NCBI RefSeq assembly: GCF_004153445.1
Contig: NZ_SDQC01000005.1
Location: forward strand, 62,001 to 126,000
Length of the DNA: 64,000 nt
Direction: 5' to 3'
From: Allopusillimonas soli
GTDB lineage: Bacteria; Pseudomonadota; Gammaproteobacteria; Burkholderiales; Burkholderiaceae_B
Below are positions 9,234 through 18,472 of this stretch, one piece after another. Position 1 is the stretch's first letter, and each line of letters starts with the position of its first letter. Both the position numbers and the translations under genes were made by a program. Below the pieces are notes generated by a model. It searched no databases and was not told where the DNA came from. It saw nothing but the letters and a program-made list of their open reading frames with translations.

Positions 9234-10766
9234 ATGACGACACATCTCCCCCCAGGGCTACCCATCCAGTGGCGCACCCTGTTCGATCGGGCTGGCGACT
9301 CCAGCCTGAGCCTGCAGGGGCGCATAAGACAGATGCTGGTATCGGCGATCCTGAGCGGCCACCTGCCGCCGGGGTCGCCTGCGCCGTCCAGCCGTCATCT
9401 GGCCGAGAGCCTGGGCATCGCGCGCAACACAGTGGTATTTGCCTATCAGCAGCTTGTGGCCGAAGGCTATCTGGTATCCCGCGAGCGCAGCGGGCATTTC
9501 ATTGCGGACGATGTGCTGCGCACACACGTGCGCGAGCTGGAGGCAGACCCCGCCCCGTCAGCGCCAAGCTGCACGTCCAAGGCAATCACGACAAGCTGGA
9601 GCAGCCGCATGGTGTTCCATCCGTCGCGCCAGCGCAATATCGTCAAGCCGGCCAACTGGCAAAGCCAGCCCTATCCGTTTGTCTATGCGCAATTCGATGC
9701 GAGCCAATTTCCCACAGCCGAATGGCGTGAGTGCTGTACAAAGGCGTTGTCCATACTGGATATACGCAGTTGGGCGCCGGATCTCGTCACCAATGACGAT
9801 GCGGCACTGATAGAGGAAATACGCACGCAGGTGTTGCCGCGACGCGGCGTCTGGGCGGAAACCGACGAGATTGTCATCACCGTTGGCGCACAGCATGCGC
9901 TCTACCTGCTGGCGGACTTGCTGATGCACGGCCACACGGTGGTAGGCATGGAGGATCCAGGTTATCCCGATGCCCGCAATACCTTTGCCCACCGCACCGA
10001 GCGCCTGATGCCGCTCGCCATCGATCAAGAGGGGCTATGCATCACACCGGCCCTGGCAGATTGCGACTATATATTCCTGACACCCAGCCACCAATGCCCC
10101 ACCACGGTCAAGCTGACCATGGAGCGGCGCATGGCGCTACTGGCGCTGGTAGAGAAGTCGAACGGCATCATCATCGAGGACGACTACGAGACCGAAAACA
10201 GTTACGACAACGTCCCCTCCCCTGCGCTCAAGAGTCTGGACCGAAACGAGCGGGTAATCTACATCGGCAGCCTCTCCAAGAGCTTTGCCCCCGGCCTGCG
10301 CATTGGCTACATCGTTGCGCCGCGTGCGCTAACCCATGAGCTTCGGGCTTTGCGCCGCCTCATGCTGCGCCACCCCTCCGCCTACATTCAGCGCGCCTTC
10401 GCCATGTTCATCTCATTGGGGCATCACCACACCCTGTTGCGACGGCTTTCCGTGCTGCACGCGGAGCGGGCTGGCGCGCTGACCAGGGCGCTGGCCGAGC
10501 ATCTGCCCGAGTTCGATCTGGTACCGATCAGCGGCGGGTCGTCATGCTGGGTACAGGCGCCTGGCGTGGATACGCAGCTTCTTGCAGACGCCGCACTGAA
10601 TCAGGGTGTGGTCATTGAGCCTGGTCATGTGTTCTACCATCGCCAAGGCTCGCACAGCGTCAACCACTTTCGCATGGGCTTCGCTTCCATAGCCAGCGAG
10701 CGGATTCCCGAAGGCATAGCACGCCTGGCCGAGGTCTACCGAAGCTTGAATGCCCCCGCCAGGTAG
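9234..10766 (+). CDS. tauR: MocR/GabR-type transcriptional regulator of taurine catabolism
   Basis: The 510-residue protein fuses an N-terminal GntR winged helix-turn-helix (about 25-95, with SRHLAESLGIARNTV) to a class I aminotransferase-like domain (about 140-505). The PLP-anchoring lysine is Lys349 in GSLSKSFAPGLR. MocR proteins sense an amino compound through PLP; TauR members activate taurine genes. It is cotranscribed with tauABC, separated from tauC by 4 bp, so it is probably autoregulated through the repeats at 6390-6422. Its position between uptake and dehydrogenase genes fits the taurine assignment; direct proof of the effector is absent. Confidence 0.88.
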   Translation: MTTHLPPGLPIQWRTLFDRAGDSSLSLQGRIRQMLVSAILSGHLPPGSPAPSSRHLAESLGIARNTVVFAYQQLVAEGYLVSRERSGHFIADDVLRTHVRELEADPAPSAPSCTSKAITTSWSSRMVFHPSRQRNIVKPANWQSQPYPFVYAQFDASQFPTAEWRECCTKALSILDIRSWAPDLVTNDDAALIEEIRTQVLPRRGVWAETDEIVITVGAQHALYLLADLLMHGHTVVGMEDPGYPDARNTFAHRTERLMPLAIDQEGLCITPALADCDYIFLTPSHQCPTTVKLTMERRMALLALVEKSNGIIIEDDYETENSYDNVPSPALKSLDRNERVIYIGSLSKSFAPGLRIGYIVAPRALTHELRALRRLMLRHPSAYIQRAFAMFISLGHHHTLLRRLSVLHAERAGALTRALAEHLPEFDLVPISGGSSCWVQAPGVDTQLLADAALNQGVVIEPGHVFYHRQGSHSVNHFRMGFASIASERIPEGIARLAEVYRSLNAPAR

Positions 10767-10791
10767 GCGGGGACGATCGGCCGCCTCTCTT

Positions 10792-12201
10792 TCAGAACAT
10801 CTCATCGCGCAGATAATAGTAGCGGTACAGCATAGCTTGGCCAAGACGGCGGAATGGCGCGAACAGATGGCCCGGCAACGGTGAGTTGTAGATGGGCAGA
10901 TTCCACTGCCGGCCATCCTTGCCCACGACTCGCTCGGCGAGCCGGCGGCCAGCATGAGCGGAAAACGATACGCCGTTGCCTCCATAGCCAAAAGCATAGA
11001 ACACCTGCTGCGCCGGATCCGGCTGGACCACCCGCGGCATCATGTCATGACTGACATCCACCCAGCCCCACCATGAATAGGCGATGGGTATATTGGCCAG
11101 GGTCGGAAATTTCCGGGCAAGACCGTGCTTGAGCAAATCAAGATGGCGCGGATTGCGGGCGTCTGCCCCTTTCAGCGCACTGCGGCTGCCTATCTGCATG
11201 GAACCGTCGGGCAGCAGGCGATAGTAGAAGCGCAGGGTGCGGGTGTCGGTGATGAACGTCGTGCTTCGAAGCCCCGCTTCCTCCCTCTCCTGCGGGGTCA
11301 GCACGCGCGTCACCATCGAGTTGGACAGAATGGGCATGATGCGGTTGGTCAGCAGCGGATGCAGCCCTTGAGGCGTATAGCCGCCTGTGGCCACCGCCAC
11401 GCGCCGCGCCCGCACGGTTCCGCCCGGCGTGCGCAAATGATGAATGCCATTGATGGTTTCCCAGCCCAGGACGGGGCTGCCCGAATGCAGCTTCACACCC
11501 AGTGCGCGTATTCGCCTTATGTAGCCGAACGCCAGCTTGAGCGGATGCACACCGATACCATCGGGTTCGTGCAGCGCACCCGCCGCTTCTTGATCGGCGG
11601 CATAGCGCTCATGCAGTTCGGCCCGGCTAAGCATACGGGTGTCATAGCCAAAGATATCGCGCATGACACGGCATTCGTTCTCAAGAAACGCCATTTTCTT
11701 GGCCCGGTGCGCAGTGTACAGATGTCCGCCTGGCTGGGCATCGCAATCCAGGGTTTCGATCAGGCTCTTCCAGTATTCGAACCCGCCGCGAATTTCCGCG
11801 TCCAGGCGTTTGGCCACATCCAGCCCCCAGCGCGCGATCCACTGCGATCGGTACAGGCGGCCGGACGCGTTCTGGCCCTGGCCGCCATTGCGGCTGGTGC
11901 AGCCCCAAGCGGCCTTGTTGGCCTCCAGCACCACTGCCCGCACGCCATGCTCCTGGGCCAGATTGAGCGCCGTCACCAGCCCAGTGAAGCCCGATCCGAT
12001 GACCACCACATCGGCGTCGAAGTCCTGGCTGACCGGTCCATCGTCCTGCGGCGGAGGTCCGGCGGTTCCAACCCAGTATGTGGGCGCATATGCCTGCCCG
12101 CGCCCGGTGGGTGAAACCAGCGGATCGTAGGTGGGATCGTAGGGACTACCTGCCGGTGTGGCCGATGACGAAGGTTCGGCGGTGACGGGATTGGCTGCCA
12201 T
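10792..12201 (-). CDS. tauY: FAD-dependent oxidoreductase, probable taurine dehydrogenase large subunit
   Basis: This 469-residue protein is of the DAO/glycine oxidase-like FAD family. A dinucleotide-binding VVVIGSGFTG lies near residue 65 after a proline-rich N-terminal tail, with the GG-doublet-like CTSRNGGQGQNASGR further on and the C-terminal FAD contact FYAFGYGGNGVSFSAH. Taurine dehydrogenase TauXY oxidatively deaminates taurine to sulfoacetaldehyde and passes electrons to the respiratory chain. The assignment comes from the adjacent NTF2-like small subunit and from xsc/pta across the intergenic region; sequence alone would only give an amine-oxidising flavoprotein. Two adjacent ATGs are available (12204 and 12201); GGAG lies before them. 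The frame is open to 12252. Confidence 0.8.
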   Translation of the reverse strand: MAANPVTAEPSSSATPAGSPYDPTYDPLVSPTGRGQAYAPTYWVGTAGPPPQDDGPVSQDFDADVVVIGSGFTGLVTALNLAQEHGVRAVVLEANKAAWGCTSRNGGQGQNASGRLYRSQWIARWGLDVAKRLDAEIRGGFEYWKSLIETLDCDAQPGGHLYTAHRAKKMAFLENECRVMRDIFGYDTRMLSRAELHERYAADQEAAGALHEPDGIGVHPLKLAFGYIRRIRALGVKLHSGSPVLGWETINGIHHLRTPGGTVRARRVAVATGGYTPQGLHPLLTNRIMPILSNSMVTRVLTPQEREEAGLRSTTFITDTRTLRFYYRLLPDGSMQIGSRSALKGADARNPRHLDLLKHGLARKFPTLANIPIAYSWWGWVDVSHDMMPRVVQPDPAQQVFYAFGYGGNGVSFSAHAGRRLAERVVGKDGRQWNLPIYNSPLPGHLFAPFRRLGQAMLYRYYYLRDEMF

Positions 12202-12259
12202 CATGACTCCATATTGAGTGAATGGCCCAGCGGATCTGGACATGCCGGGCACGACCTGC

Positions 12260-12652
12260 TCAGCCCTTGGCCGGCAGATGGGGGCGATTCTTGCGGTATG
12301 CGTTTTTCAGGATGATTTTGCCGTCGCGGAAATACAGCAGGTCGACCATGTTCGCCTCGATGCGGGAGCCATCGGCAGCGGTACCCGTAAAGGTCGATTC
12401 CATGACGCCTCGATCATCGCTCCCCCAGCACTTTGCGTCGCGCCACTGCGCATCGGGTATGGTTTGCCAGGCGGCCTCAAAGGCCTTGCGCACGGCCTCC
12501 CTGCCTTCATGGCGCGCGCCGCAGGCCAGCGGACCCGCCACCGTCTCAAACACGCAATCGTCGTGCATGAATGACATCAGTGCATCGATATCGTGCCTGT
12601 TCCATGCATCGCCAAAGGCTTTGATGGTGTCGATCAGATTCTGCTTGGGCAT
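12260..12652 (-). CDS. tauX: NTF2/SnoaL-like protein, probable taurine dehydrogenase small subunit
   Basis: A 130-residue single-domain protein with the NTF2/SnoaL-like fold pattern: an N-terminal helix (FGDAWNRHDIDALMSFM), then curved sheet strands. Annotated TauX small subunits belong to this fold. The start at 12652 is fixed by GAGGAGAG six bases upstream; the frame is open to 12679. It is the first gene of the minus-strand tauXY unit, about 55 bp before tauY, and TauR-like repeats end 89 bp upstream of its start codon. The role of this subunit in the enzyme is not clear from the sequence. Confidence 0.78.
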   Translation of the reverse strand: MPKQNLIDTIKAFGDAWNRHDIDALMSFMHDDCVFETVAGPLACGARHEGREAVRKAFEAAWQTIPDAQWRDAKCWGSDDRGVMESTFTGTAADGSRIEANMVDLLYFRDGKIILKNAYRKNRPHLPAKG

Positions 12653-12740
12653 CGGTTTCTCTCCTCGCTTCAGTGCCACGCCGGTTTCGAAGGGAATCCG
12701 GGCTGTTGACGACTAAGGTAGGAGATCGCTCCAGCATGGT

Positions 12741-12773
12741 CTAGGGCCAGTATTGACGTTTCAGATGCGCCAG
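12741..12773 (-). promoter_or_regulatory. putative TauR direct-repeat operator upstream of tauX
   Basis: On the minus strand CTGGCGCATC (12773-12764) and CTGGCCCTAG (12750-12741) are direct repeats with starts 23 bp apart, ending 89 bp before the tauX start. Spacing, orientation and distance to the gene match the tauA upstream pair (23 bp and 93 bp). The distal copy is weaker. The site lies between divergent tauX and xsc and could serve both. Confidence 0.6.
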
Positions 12774-12812
12774 ATGCGCTGCACGCCGACGTCTTGTCTC
12801 TCGTACTGATAA

Positions 12813-12904
12813 ATTCCGAGATATTTAATTCCGAAAACAATATTTTTCTATTGACTTGGCGATTTTGTTGTTTAGAATTGAGCTAAAAGAATAATTATCG
12901 GAAT
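12813..12904. repeat. three ATTCCGA elements around the xsc promoter
   Basis: ATTCCGA occurs at 12813-12819 and 12828-12834 and in inverse orientation (TCGGAAT) at 12898-12904, bracketing the predicted -35/-10 at 12851-12878. Starts of the direct copies are 15 bp apart. They may be half-sites of a regulator other than TauR, or chance in an AT-rich stretch. Confidence 0.4.
12851..12878 (+). promoter_or_regulatory. predicted sigma-70 promoter of xsc-pta
   Basis: TTGACT at 12851-12856 and TAGAAT at 12873-12878 are separated by 16 bp. The surrounding stretch is markedly AT-rich compared with the genes. Transcription would start near 12885, about 75 bp before the xsc start codon. Confidence 0.6.
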
Positions 12905-12961
12905 GTTTTATCTCATAAATTAATCACTGCAATCGTGGTGAAGGTACTCAGGAAGACAATC

Positions 12962-14758
12962 ATGAAATCAGATACCCGCAGCCCCGTGACGGGCATACAG
13001 AAGATGACGCCTTCGGAAGCCTTCGTGGAAACGCTCGTGTCATACGGGGTAACCGAGATGTTCGGCATTATGGGCTCGGCCTTCATGGACGCCATGGACA
13101 TCTTTGCACCCGCCGGCATACGCCTCATTCCCGTCGTCCACGAACAGGGCGCCGCGCACATGGCCGACGGCTACGCACGCGTCAGCGGACGCCACGGCGT
13201 CGTCATCGGCCAGAACGGCCCCGGCATCAGCAATTGCGTCACCGCCATCGCGGCAGCCTATTGGGCCCATACGCCCGTGGTGATTGTCACCCCCGAGGCC
13301 GGCACCATGGGCATAGGTCTGGGCGGCTTCCAGGAGGCCAATCAATTGCCCATGTTCCAGGAATTCACCAAGTATCAGGGCCATGTCACCCACCCCGCGC
13401 GCATGGCCGAATACACTGCGCGCTGCTTTGATCGCGCACTGTCGGAAATGGGTCCCACACAGTTGAATATTCCGCGCGACTATTTTTATGGCGAGATCAA
13501 GGCGGAGATCCCCCAGCCGCGCGTTCTGGAGCGCGGCGCCGGCGGCGAACAGTCGCTGGACGAGGCGGCCAGGCTGCTTGCCTCGGCGCGCTTCCCCGTC
13601 ATTATTTCGGGTGGCGGCGTGGTCATGGGCGATGCGGTGGAAGAATGCAAGGCGCTGGCCGAGCGGCTTGGCGCACCGGTGGTGAACAGCTATCTGCACA
13701 ATGACTCCTTTCCCGCCAGTCATCCCCTGTGGTGCGGGCCGTTAGGCTACCAGGGATCGAAGGCAGCTATGAAACTCATTTCCCAGGCTGACGTCGTCAT
13801 AGCGCTTGGCACGCGACTCGGTCCATTCGGCACGCTGCCCCAGCACGGCATGGATTATTGGCCCAAGGAAGCCAAAATCATCCAGATAGATGCAGACAGC
13901 AAGATGCTGGGCCTGGTCAAGAAGATCACCGTCGGCATCTGCGGCGACGCCGGCGCTGCCGCGTCAGCGCTGCTTGCGCGTCTGGAAAAAGCGGAGTTGG
14001 CCAGTGATGCGACGCGCGAGGAGCGGGCGGGCCGCATCAAGGCGGAGAAAGACGCATGGGAGCAGGAACTGACCGAATGGACGCACGAAAAGGACGCTTT
14101 CAGCCTGGACATGATAGACGAGCAAAGCAAGGAGGAAGGCAGCTATCTGCATCCTCGCCAGGTATTGCGCGAGCTCGAAAAGGCCATGCCTGATGATGCG
14201 ATGGTGTCCACCGACATCGGCAATATCAATTCCGTTGCAAACAGCTACCTTCGTTTTGAAAAGCCGCGCAGCTTTTTCGCACCCATGAGCTGGGGCAACT
14301 GCGGTTATGCATTGCCGACCATCATCGGCGCCAAGGTAGCCGCGCCCGAGCGCCCTGCCATCGCCTATGCCGGAGACGGCGCATGGGGCATGAGCATGTC
14401 GGAAATCATGACCTGCGTACGCCATGACATCCCCGTTACGGCTGTAGTCTTTCACAACCGGCAGTGGGGTGCGGAAAAGAAAAACCAAGTGGATTTCTAC
14501 AACCGCCGCTTCGTGGCCGGGGAACTGGACAACCAGAGTTTTGCCGGCATCGCGCAGGCCATGGGCGCGCAAGGCATCGTCGTGGACAAGCTGGAGGATG
14601 TGGGGCCCGCACTGCGCAAGGCGGTCGAAGCGCAGATGAACGAGGGCAAGACCACCGTGGTGGAAATCATGTGCACACGCGAACTGGGAGATCCCTTCCG
14701 CCGCGATGCGCTGTCCAGGCCGGTACGGCTGCTCGAGAAATACAAGGACTTCACCTGA
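12962..14758 (+). CDS. xsc: sulfoacetaldehyde acetyltransferase
   Basis: A ThDP-dependent enzyme of 598 residues, the usual Xsc length. It converts sulfoacetaldehyde and phosphate to acetyl phosphate and sulfite, the C-S bond cleavage step of taurine breakdown. The N-terminal pyrimidine domain holds the ThDP-activating glutamate (VVHEQGAAHMADGYAR), a central domain follows, and the C-terminal domain has the GDG...N cofactor motif (AYAGDGAWGMSMSEI ... FHNRQWG). AGGAAG before 12962 sets the start; the frame continues upstream to 12935. pta follows after 18 bp, so the acetyl phosphate product is handled by the next gene. It is divergent from tauXY. Confidence 0.95.
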   Translation: MKSDTRSPVTGIQKMTPSEAFVETLVSYGVTEMFGIMGSAFMDAMDIFAPAGIRLIPVVHEQGAAHMADGYARVSGRHGVVIGQNGPGISNCVTAIAAAYWAHTPVVIVTPEAGTMGIGLGGFQEANQLPMFQEFTKYQGHVTHPARMAEYTARCFDRALSEMGPTQLNIPRDYFYGEIKAEIPQPRVLERGAGGEQSLDEAARLLASARFPVIISGGGVVMGDAVEECKALAERLGAPVVNSYLHNDSFPASHPLWCGPLGYQGSKAAMKLISQADVVIALGTRLGPFGTLPQHGMDYWPKEAKIIQIDADSKMLGLVKKITVGICGDAGAAASALLARLEKAELASDATREERAGRIKAEKDAWEQELTEWTHEKDAFSLDMIDEQSKEEGSYLHPRQVLRELEKAMPDDAMVSTDIGNINSVANSYLRFEKPRSFFAPMSWGNCGYALPTIIGAKVAAPERPAIAYAGDGAWGMSMSEIMTCVRHDIPVTAVVFHNRQWGAEKKNQVDFYNRRFVAGELDNQSFAGIAQAMGAQGIVVDKLEDVGPALRKAVEAQMNEGKTTVVEIMCTRELGDPFRRDALSRPVRLLEKYKDFT

Positions 14759-14776
14759 CCAGCGCGCAGCCCGGAC

Positions 14777-15754
14777 ATGGAACCGCTGAAACGTCTTTGG
14801 GACAGGGCTCGCCGCCAGCCCATGCGCATCGTGTTGTGCGAAAGCGACGATGCCCGGGTTCGGGCGGCAGCGCAGCGGGCGGCGGCCGACGGCCTTGCCC
14901 GTGTCACGCTGGTGGGCCCGCCTACTGCCGGTGGAGCCTGTCCAGACTGCGACTTCATAGATCCGCAAGCATCGCCATGGATTGAAGCGTTTGCGCAGAC
15001 GATGGCTGAACTGTCGCAAAAGCACGGCATGACTATGGAGCAAGCTCACCAGGCGGTACTCGATCCGCTCACGTTTTCCATGTTGATGGTGCGCCTAGGC
15101 CATGCCGACGGATCGGTGGCGGGCGCCACGCACACGACGGCGGACGTCGTCCGGAGCGCCATACGCATCATCGGCATGCATCCGGACTCCAGGCTGGTTT
15201 CCAGCTTCTTCGTCATGATGCGCGAGCAACCCTTTCATGGCACGACGCAAGCCATGATTTTCTCGGATTGCGGCCTGGTCATCGATCCAAGCAGCGAACA
15301 GCTGGCCGAAATCGCACTCGCGGGCGCGGAAAGCGCGCGCCGACTGCTGGGCATCGAGCCCAAGCTGGCCATGCTGTCGTTCTCGACCAATCACAGTGCG
15401 TCGCACAGCGAGGTGGAGAAGGTTCGAGATGCCACGGACATGATCAGATCCAGACATCCCGAATTGGCTGTGGATGGCGAAATACAGCTGGACGCGGCCA
15501 TCGTACCCGAGATCGCTCAACGCAAGCTGCCGGACTCGCATATCGGCGGCGCGGCGAATGTATTGATATTTCCGAATCTTGCGGCGGGCAATATTGGCTA
15601 CAAACTGGCCGAGCGTCTGGGGCAGGCGGTTGCCTTCGGTCCGCTGCTGCAAGGGTTGAACCGGCCAGCCAACGACCTGTCGCGTGGCTGCGCCGAAGAC
15701 GACATCTACAATGTGATCGCCATCACCGGCATCCAGGCGCAGCCGCAGCGCTAG
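14777..15754 (+). CDS. pta: phosphate acetyltransferase
   Basis: This 325-residue protein is the short, catalytic-domain-only form of phosphotransacetylase (PTA_PTB family), lacking the DRTGG regulatory domain of the long E. coli type. It converts acetyl phosphate from Xsc to acetyl-CoA. Family patterns seen include LVGPPTA in the N-terminal Rossmann half, GHADGSVAGATHTTADVVR in the middle and GAANVLIFPNLAAGNIGYKL near the C-terminus. It lies 18 bp after xsc, in the same operon, and meets cobT convergently with a 4-bp overlap. Confidence 0.95.
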   Translation: MEPLKRLWDRARRQPMRIVLCESDDARVRAAAQRAAADGLARVTLVGPPTAGGACPDCDFIDPQASPWIEAFAQTMAELSQKHGMTMEQAHQAVLDPLTFSMLMVRLGHADGSVAGATHTTADVVRSAIRIIGMHPDSRLVSSFFVMMREQPFHGTTQAMIFSDCGLVIDPSSEQLAEIALAGAESARRLLGIEPKLAMLSFSTNHSASHSEVEKVRDATDMIRSRHPELAVDGEIQLDAAIVPEIAQRKLPDSHIGGAANVLIFPNLAAGNIGYKLAERLGQAVAFGPLLQGLNRPANDLSRGCAEDDIYNVIAITGIQAQPQR

Positions 15755-17454
15755 GCGCGCCCACCATGGCCGAGTAGTCTCAGGAACGCGTCAAAAAAGG
15801 CATTATCCAGTCCATCAGCCAGATCGACAGCCAGCGATTTCGTGTAGTACGGGCTGAGATCCAGCCCCACGCCCAGGCCGAAGACTTCCACGCCCTGTTC
15901 GCGCGCAGCCTGGCGGACAACGGCCTTCAGATGATTATCCAGATAGAACGCATCATTGGCCAGATTGGTGGCGCTGTCCATGGGCGAGCCGTCGGAAACG
16001 ACCACAAGCAGGCGCCGCCGCCTATCCTGCTCCAGCAAACGGGTGCAGGCCCACTGCACCGCCTCGCCATCCACGCCTTCGCGAAACATATCCTGCTTCA
16101 AGAATGCGCCCAGCGCCGGTCTGGCGCGCCGCCACGATGTCGATGCGTCCTTGAAGATCAGATGGCAGACTTCGTTCAGCCGGCCCGGCGCGGCAGGACG
16201 GCCCTGCGCCGCCCACTGCCTTCGCGGACGCCCGCCGTTCCAGCTGCGCGTGGTGAACCCCAGTATCTCGATTTCAACGCCAGCCTGGCTGAAGGCACGC
16301 ATGAAGATGTCCAGCATCATCGCCACAGCCAGGCCATGCTGTTTCATCGAGCCTGAGCAGTCGACGAGAAAAGCCACAGCGCAGTCGGAGAGCGGATAAT
16401 GGCGGTCCTGGCGAAATAGCCGCCGCTCGGTGGGTGAACTGACCAATTGCGACAAGCGCCGCCCGTCCACCACACCCTCCTCTTGCCCGAACAGCCAGCC
16501 GTCCCGCTGCGGCCTGGCCAACACCGCACGCAGGCCGCGGGCAAGCCGGCCAATGTTGATGCCCAATCCCGCCAACGCGCCGTCCAGTATCCCGCGATTC
16601 GCGGCCAGCACCGCCGGCCGCACGTGTTCCGCCACATGCTCCTGCACATCGAATTGCCGGGAAAATATGCGGTAGCGCCCCTGCGCTGCCCGGAACAATA
16701 GGCTTTCGCCACCCTGCGCAGGCTGAAAGCCGGCGCCGTCGCATGGGTCGATATCCAGCGACAGCGAGAAATCACCCCTGTGAACATTGCGCGAAGCAGG
16801 GTCGTCCTCGTATTCGGACTGTACCCGCGCAGCCAATTCATGCGCGATCCGGCGCGCGAAACGCCCGCAGGCCGCCTGATCGCCGCGCTGACGCCGGATG
16901 GCAGCCAGCCAGCCGCCAATGGCAGGCCCCAGCGCGGCGCGGGTCGGTTCGAGCAGGTCATCCACATCCTCCGGCAGCGGCTGCGCCATGATGCGGCTCC
17001 AGGCCATCTGCGAGAAGGCGAACAGCAGAATGCCGAGACTGGATTCCGCCGCACCCGAGTCCAGAAATGCCGCAGACCATGCCCGGTATCTGCCCACCAC
17101 ATTGCGATGCATACCCGGCAGGCTGGCCGGCGCCATCGCTTCGGTGCGCAACTGCTCCAGCCACTCGAAAATGAATCGCTCGACCGGGTCGTCGGGCGCC
17201 AGGCGCTGGTGCAGTGCCGGATCCGAATGGCGCAGCCTCAGCGCCAGGCCATCGGCAATACCCCGATAGTCCGCCACGCTGCGTTCGCCATCCCGCAGTT
17301 GCAAATGCGGGGCACGGTCTGGCAGTGGCCGCGCGTCATCGAATGGCCGGCCACCTTCGAAATGCAAGCCTGCGCGGCCAGTCAGGGCCCGCATGACCGC
17401 GGCCGACAATTCTTCGGCGTACTGCTGCCTTATTCTTGACCGGGCGGCTTCCAT
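15751..17454 (-). CDS. cobT: CobT-like vWA-domain protein (cobaltochelatase subunit family)
   Basis: The 567-residue protein aligns by eye with aerobic cobaltochelatase CobT: a helical N-terminal region, the segment RYRIFSRQFDVQEHV, and a C-terminal von Willebrand A domain with MIDAS motif DCSGS at Asp365 and the family block EILGFTTRSWNGG. CobT and CobS form the AAA+/vWA chaperone that inserts cobalt in hydrogenobyrinic acid diamide together with CobN. No cobN or other cobalamin gene is in the window, so this may be an orphan pair serving another metalloenzyme. cobS ends 4 bp upstream. The acidic linker typical of CobT seems reduced. Confidence 0.85.
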   Translation of the reverse strand: MEAARSRIRQQYAEELSAAVMRALTGRAGLHFEGGRPFDDARPLPDRAPHLQLRDGERSVADYRGIADGLALRLRHSDPALHQRLAPDDPVERFIFEWLEQLRTEAMAPASLPGMHRNVVGRYRAWSAAFLDSGAAESSLGILLFAFSQMAWSRIMAQPLPEDVDDLLEPTRAALGPAIGGWLAAIRRQRGDQAACGRFARRIAHELAARVQSEYEDDPASRNVHRGDFSLSLDIDPCDGAGFQPAQGGESLLFRAAQGRYRIFSRQFDVQEHVAEHVRPAVLAANRGILDGALAGLGINIGRLARGLRAVLARPQRDGWLFGQEEGVVDGRRLSQLVSSPTERRLFRQDRHYPLSDCAVAFLVDCSGSMKQHGLAVAMMLDIFMRAFSQAGVEIEILGFTTRSWNGGRPRRQWAAQGRPAAPGRLNEVCHLIFKDASTSWRRARPALGAFLKQDMFREGVDGEAVQWACTRLLEQDRRRRLLVVVSDGSPMDSATNLANDAFYLDNHLKAVVRQAAREQGVEVFGLGVGLDLSPYYTKSLAVDLADGLDNAFFDAFLRLLGHGGRA

Positions 17455-17458
17455 GCGG

Positions 17459-18454
17459 TCAGCGCGCGGCGATCAGGCCGTCGCCGGACATGTCCTCGCC
17501 GAACGACCGCTGGAAGTACTCCTGCACAATGGCGCGCTCGGCGTCTTCGCACTTGTTCAGAAAGGATAGGCGAAAGGCCAGGGCAACATCGCCGAATATC
17601 TGCAGATTCTCGGCCCAGCTTATGACTGTGCGCGGCGACATCAGCGTGGACAGGTCGCCCAGTTCAAAGCCCTTGCGTGTCAGCGCGGCCACGCTGATCA
17701 TGGCGCTGATGATGCCGCGCCCGCGCGCGTCGCTCAGCGCGGGCACCCGGGCGACCACGATGTCGAGCTCGTCCTGTGGCGGCAGAAAATTGAGGTTGGC
17801 GACGATATTCCATCGATCGAGCTGGGCATGATTGAGAAGCTGGGTGCCATGGTAAAGGCCGGTGGTGTTGCCCATACCTAATGTATTGGACGTCGCAAAC
17901 AGCCTGAAGCCGCCGTGCGGCGCAATGACTCGGTTTTGATCCAGCAGGGTCAGCCGGCCGTCGCGCTCCAGCAAACGCTGTATCACAAACATGACGTCTG
18001 GCCGGCCCGCATCGTATTCATCGAGCACCAGCGCAACGGGCCGCTGCAGCGCCCATGGAATAATACCTTCCTGGAATTCGGTGACCTGCAGGCCGTCGCG
18101 CAGCACGATGGCGTCGCGGCCGATCAGATCCAGGCGGCTGATATGGCCGTCCAGATTCACGCGCACGCAAGGCCAATTCAGCCTGGCTGCGATCTGCTCG
18201 ATATGGGTGGATTTTCCGGTGCCGTGCAGGCCCTGCACCATGACCCGGCGATTGCGGGCAAATCCCGCGAGTATCGCCAGTGTCACATCGCGATTAAAGC
18301 GATAGGCCGTATCGATCTCCGGAACATGCTCCTCGCGCTGCGCGAAGACGGGCACGCACAAGTCGCTGTCTATGCCAAACAGCTCGCGCACCGGCAACTG
18401 CCGCATCGGCGCATCCTCGCCGGCATCCACCGAAGCTTTCTGTTGTGGCGTCAT
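17459..18454 (-). CDS. cobS: CobS-like AAA+ ATPase (cobaltochelatase subunit family)
   Basis: A 331-residue MoxR-type AAA+ ATPase, the normal length for CobS. Walker A is GLHGTGKST (residues 75-83), Walker B is ALVLDEYD, and sensor 1 is in LFATSNTLGMG. The N-terminal PVRELFGIDSD and the YHGTQLLNHAQLDRWN block are typical of CobS. It should form a hexameric ring that works with the vWA protein CobT encoded 4 bp downstream. An iclR gene ends 18 bp upstream, giving an iclR-cobS-cobT unit. Confidence 0.88.
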   Translation of the reverse strand: MTPQQKASVDAGEDAPMRQLPVRELFGIDSDLCVPVFAQREEHVPEIDTAYRFNRDVTLAILAGFARNRRVMVQGLHGTGKSTHIEQIAARLNWPCVRVNLDGHISRLDLIGRDAIVLRDGLQVTEFQEGIIPWALQRPVALVLDEYDAGRPDVMFVIQRLLERDGRLTLLDQNRVIAPHGGFRLFATSNTLGMGNTTGLYHGTQLLNHAQLDRWNIVANLNFLPPQDELDIVVARVPALSDARGRGIISAMISVAALTRKGFELGDLSTLMSPRTVISWAENLQIFGDVALAFRLSFLNKCEDAERAIVQEYFQRSFGEDMSGDGLIAAR

Positions 18455-18472
18455 GGCTTCTTCCTTGCGATT

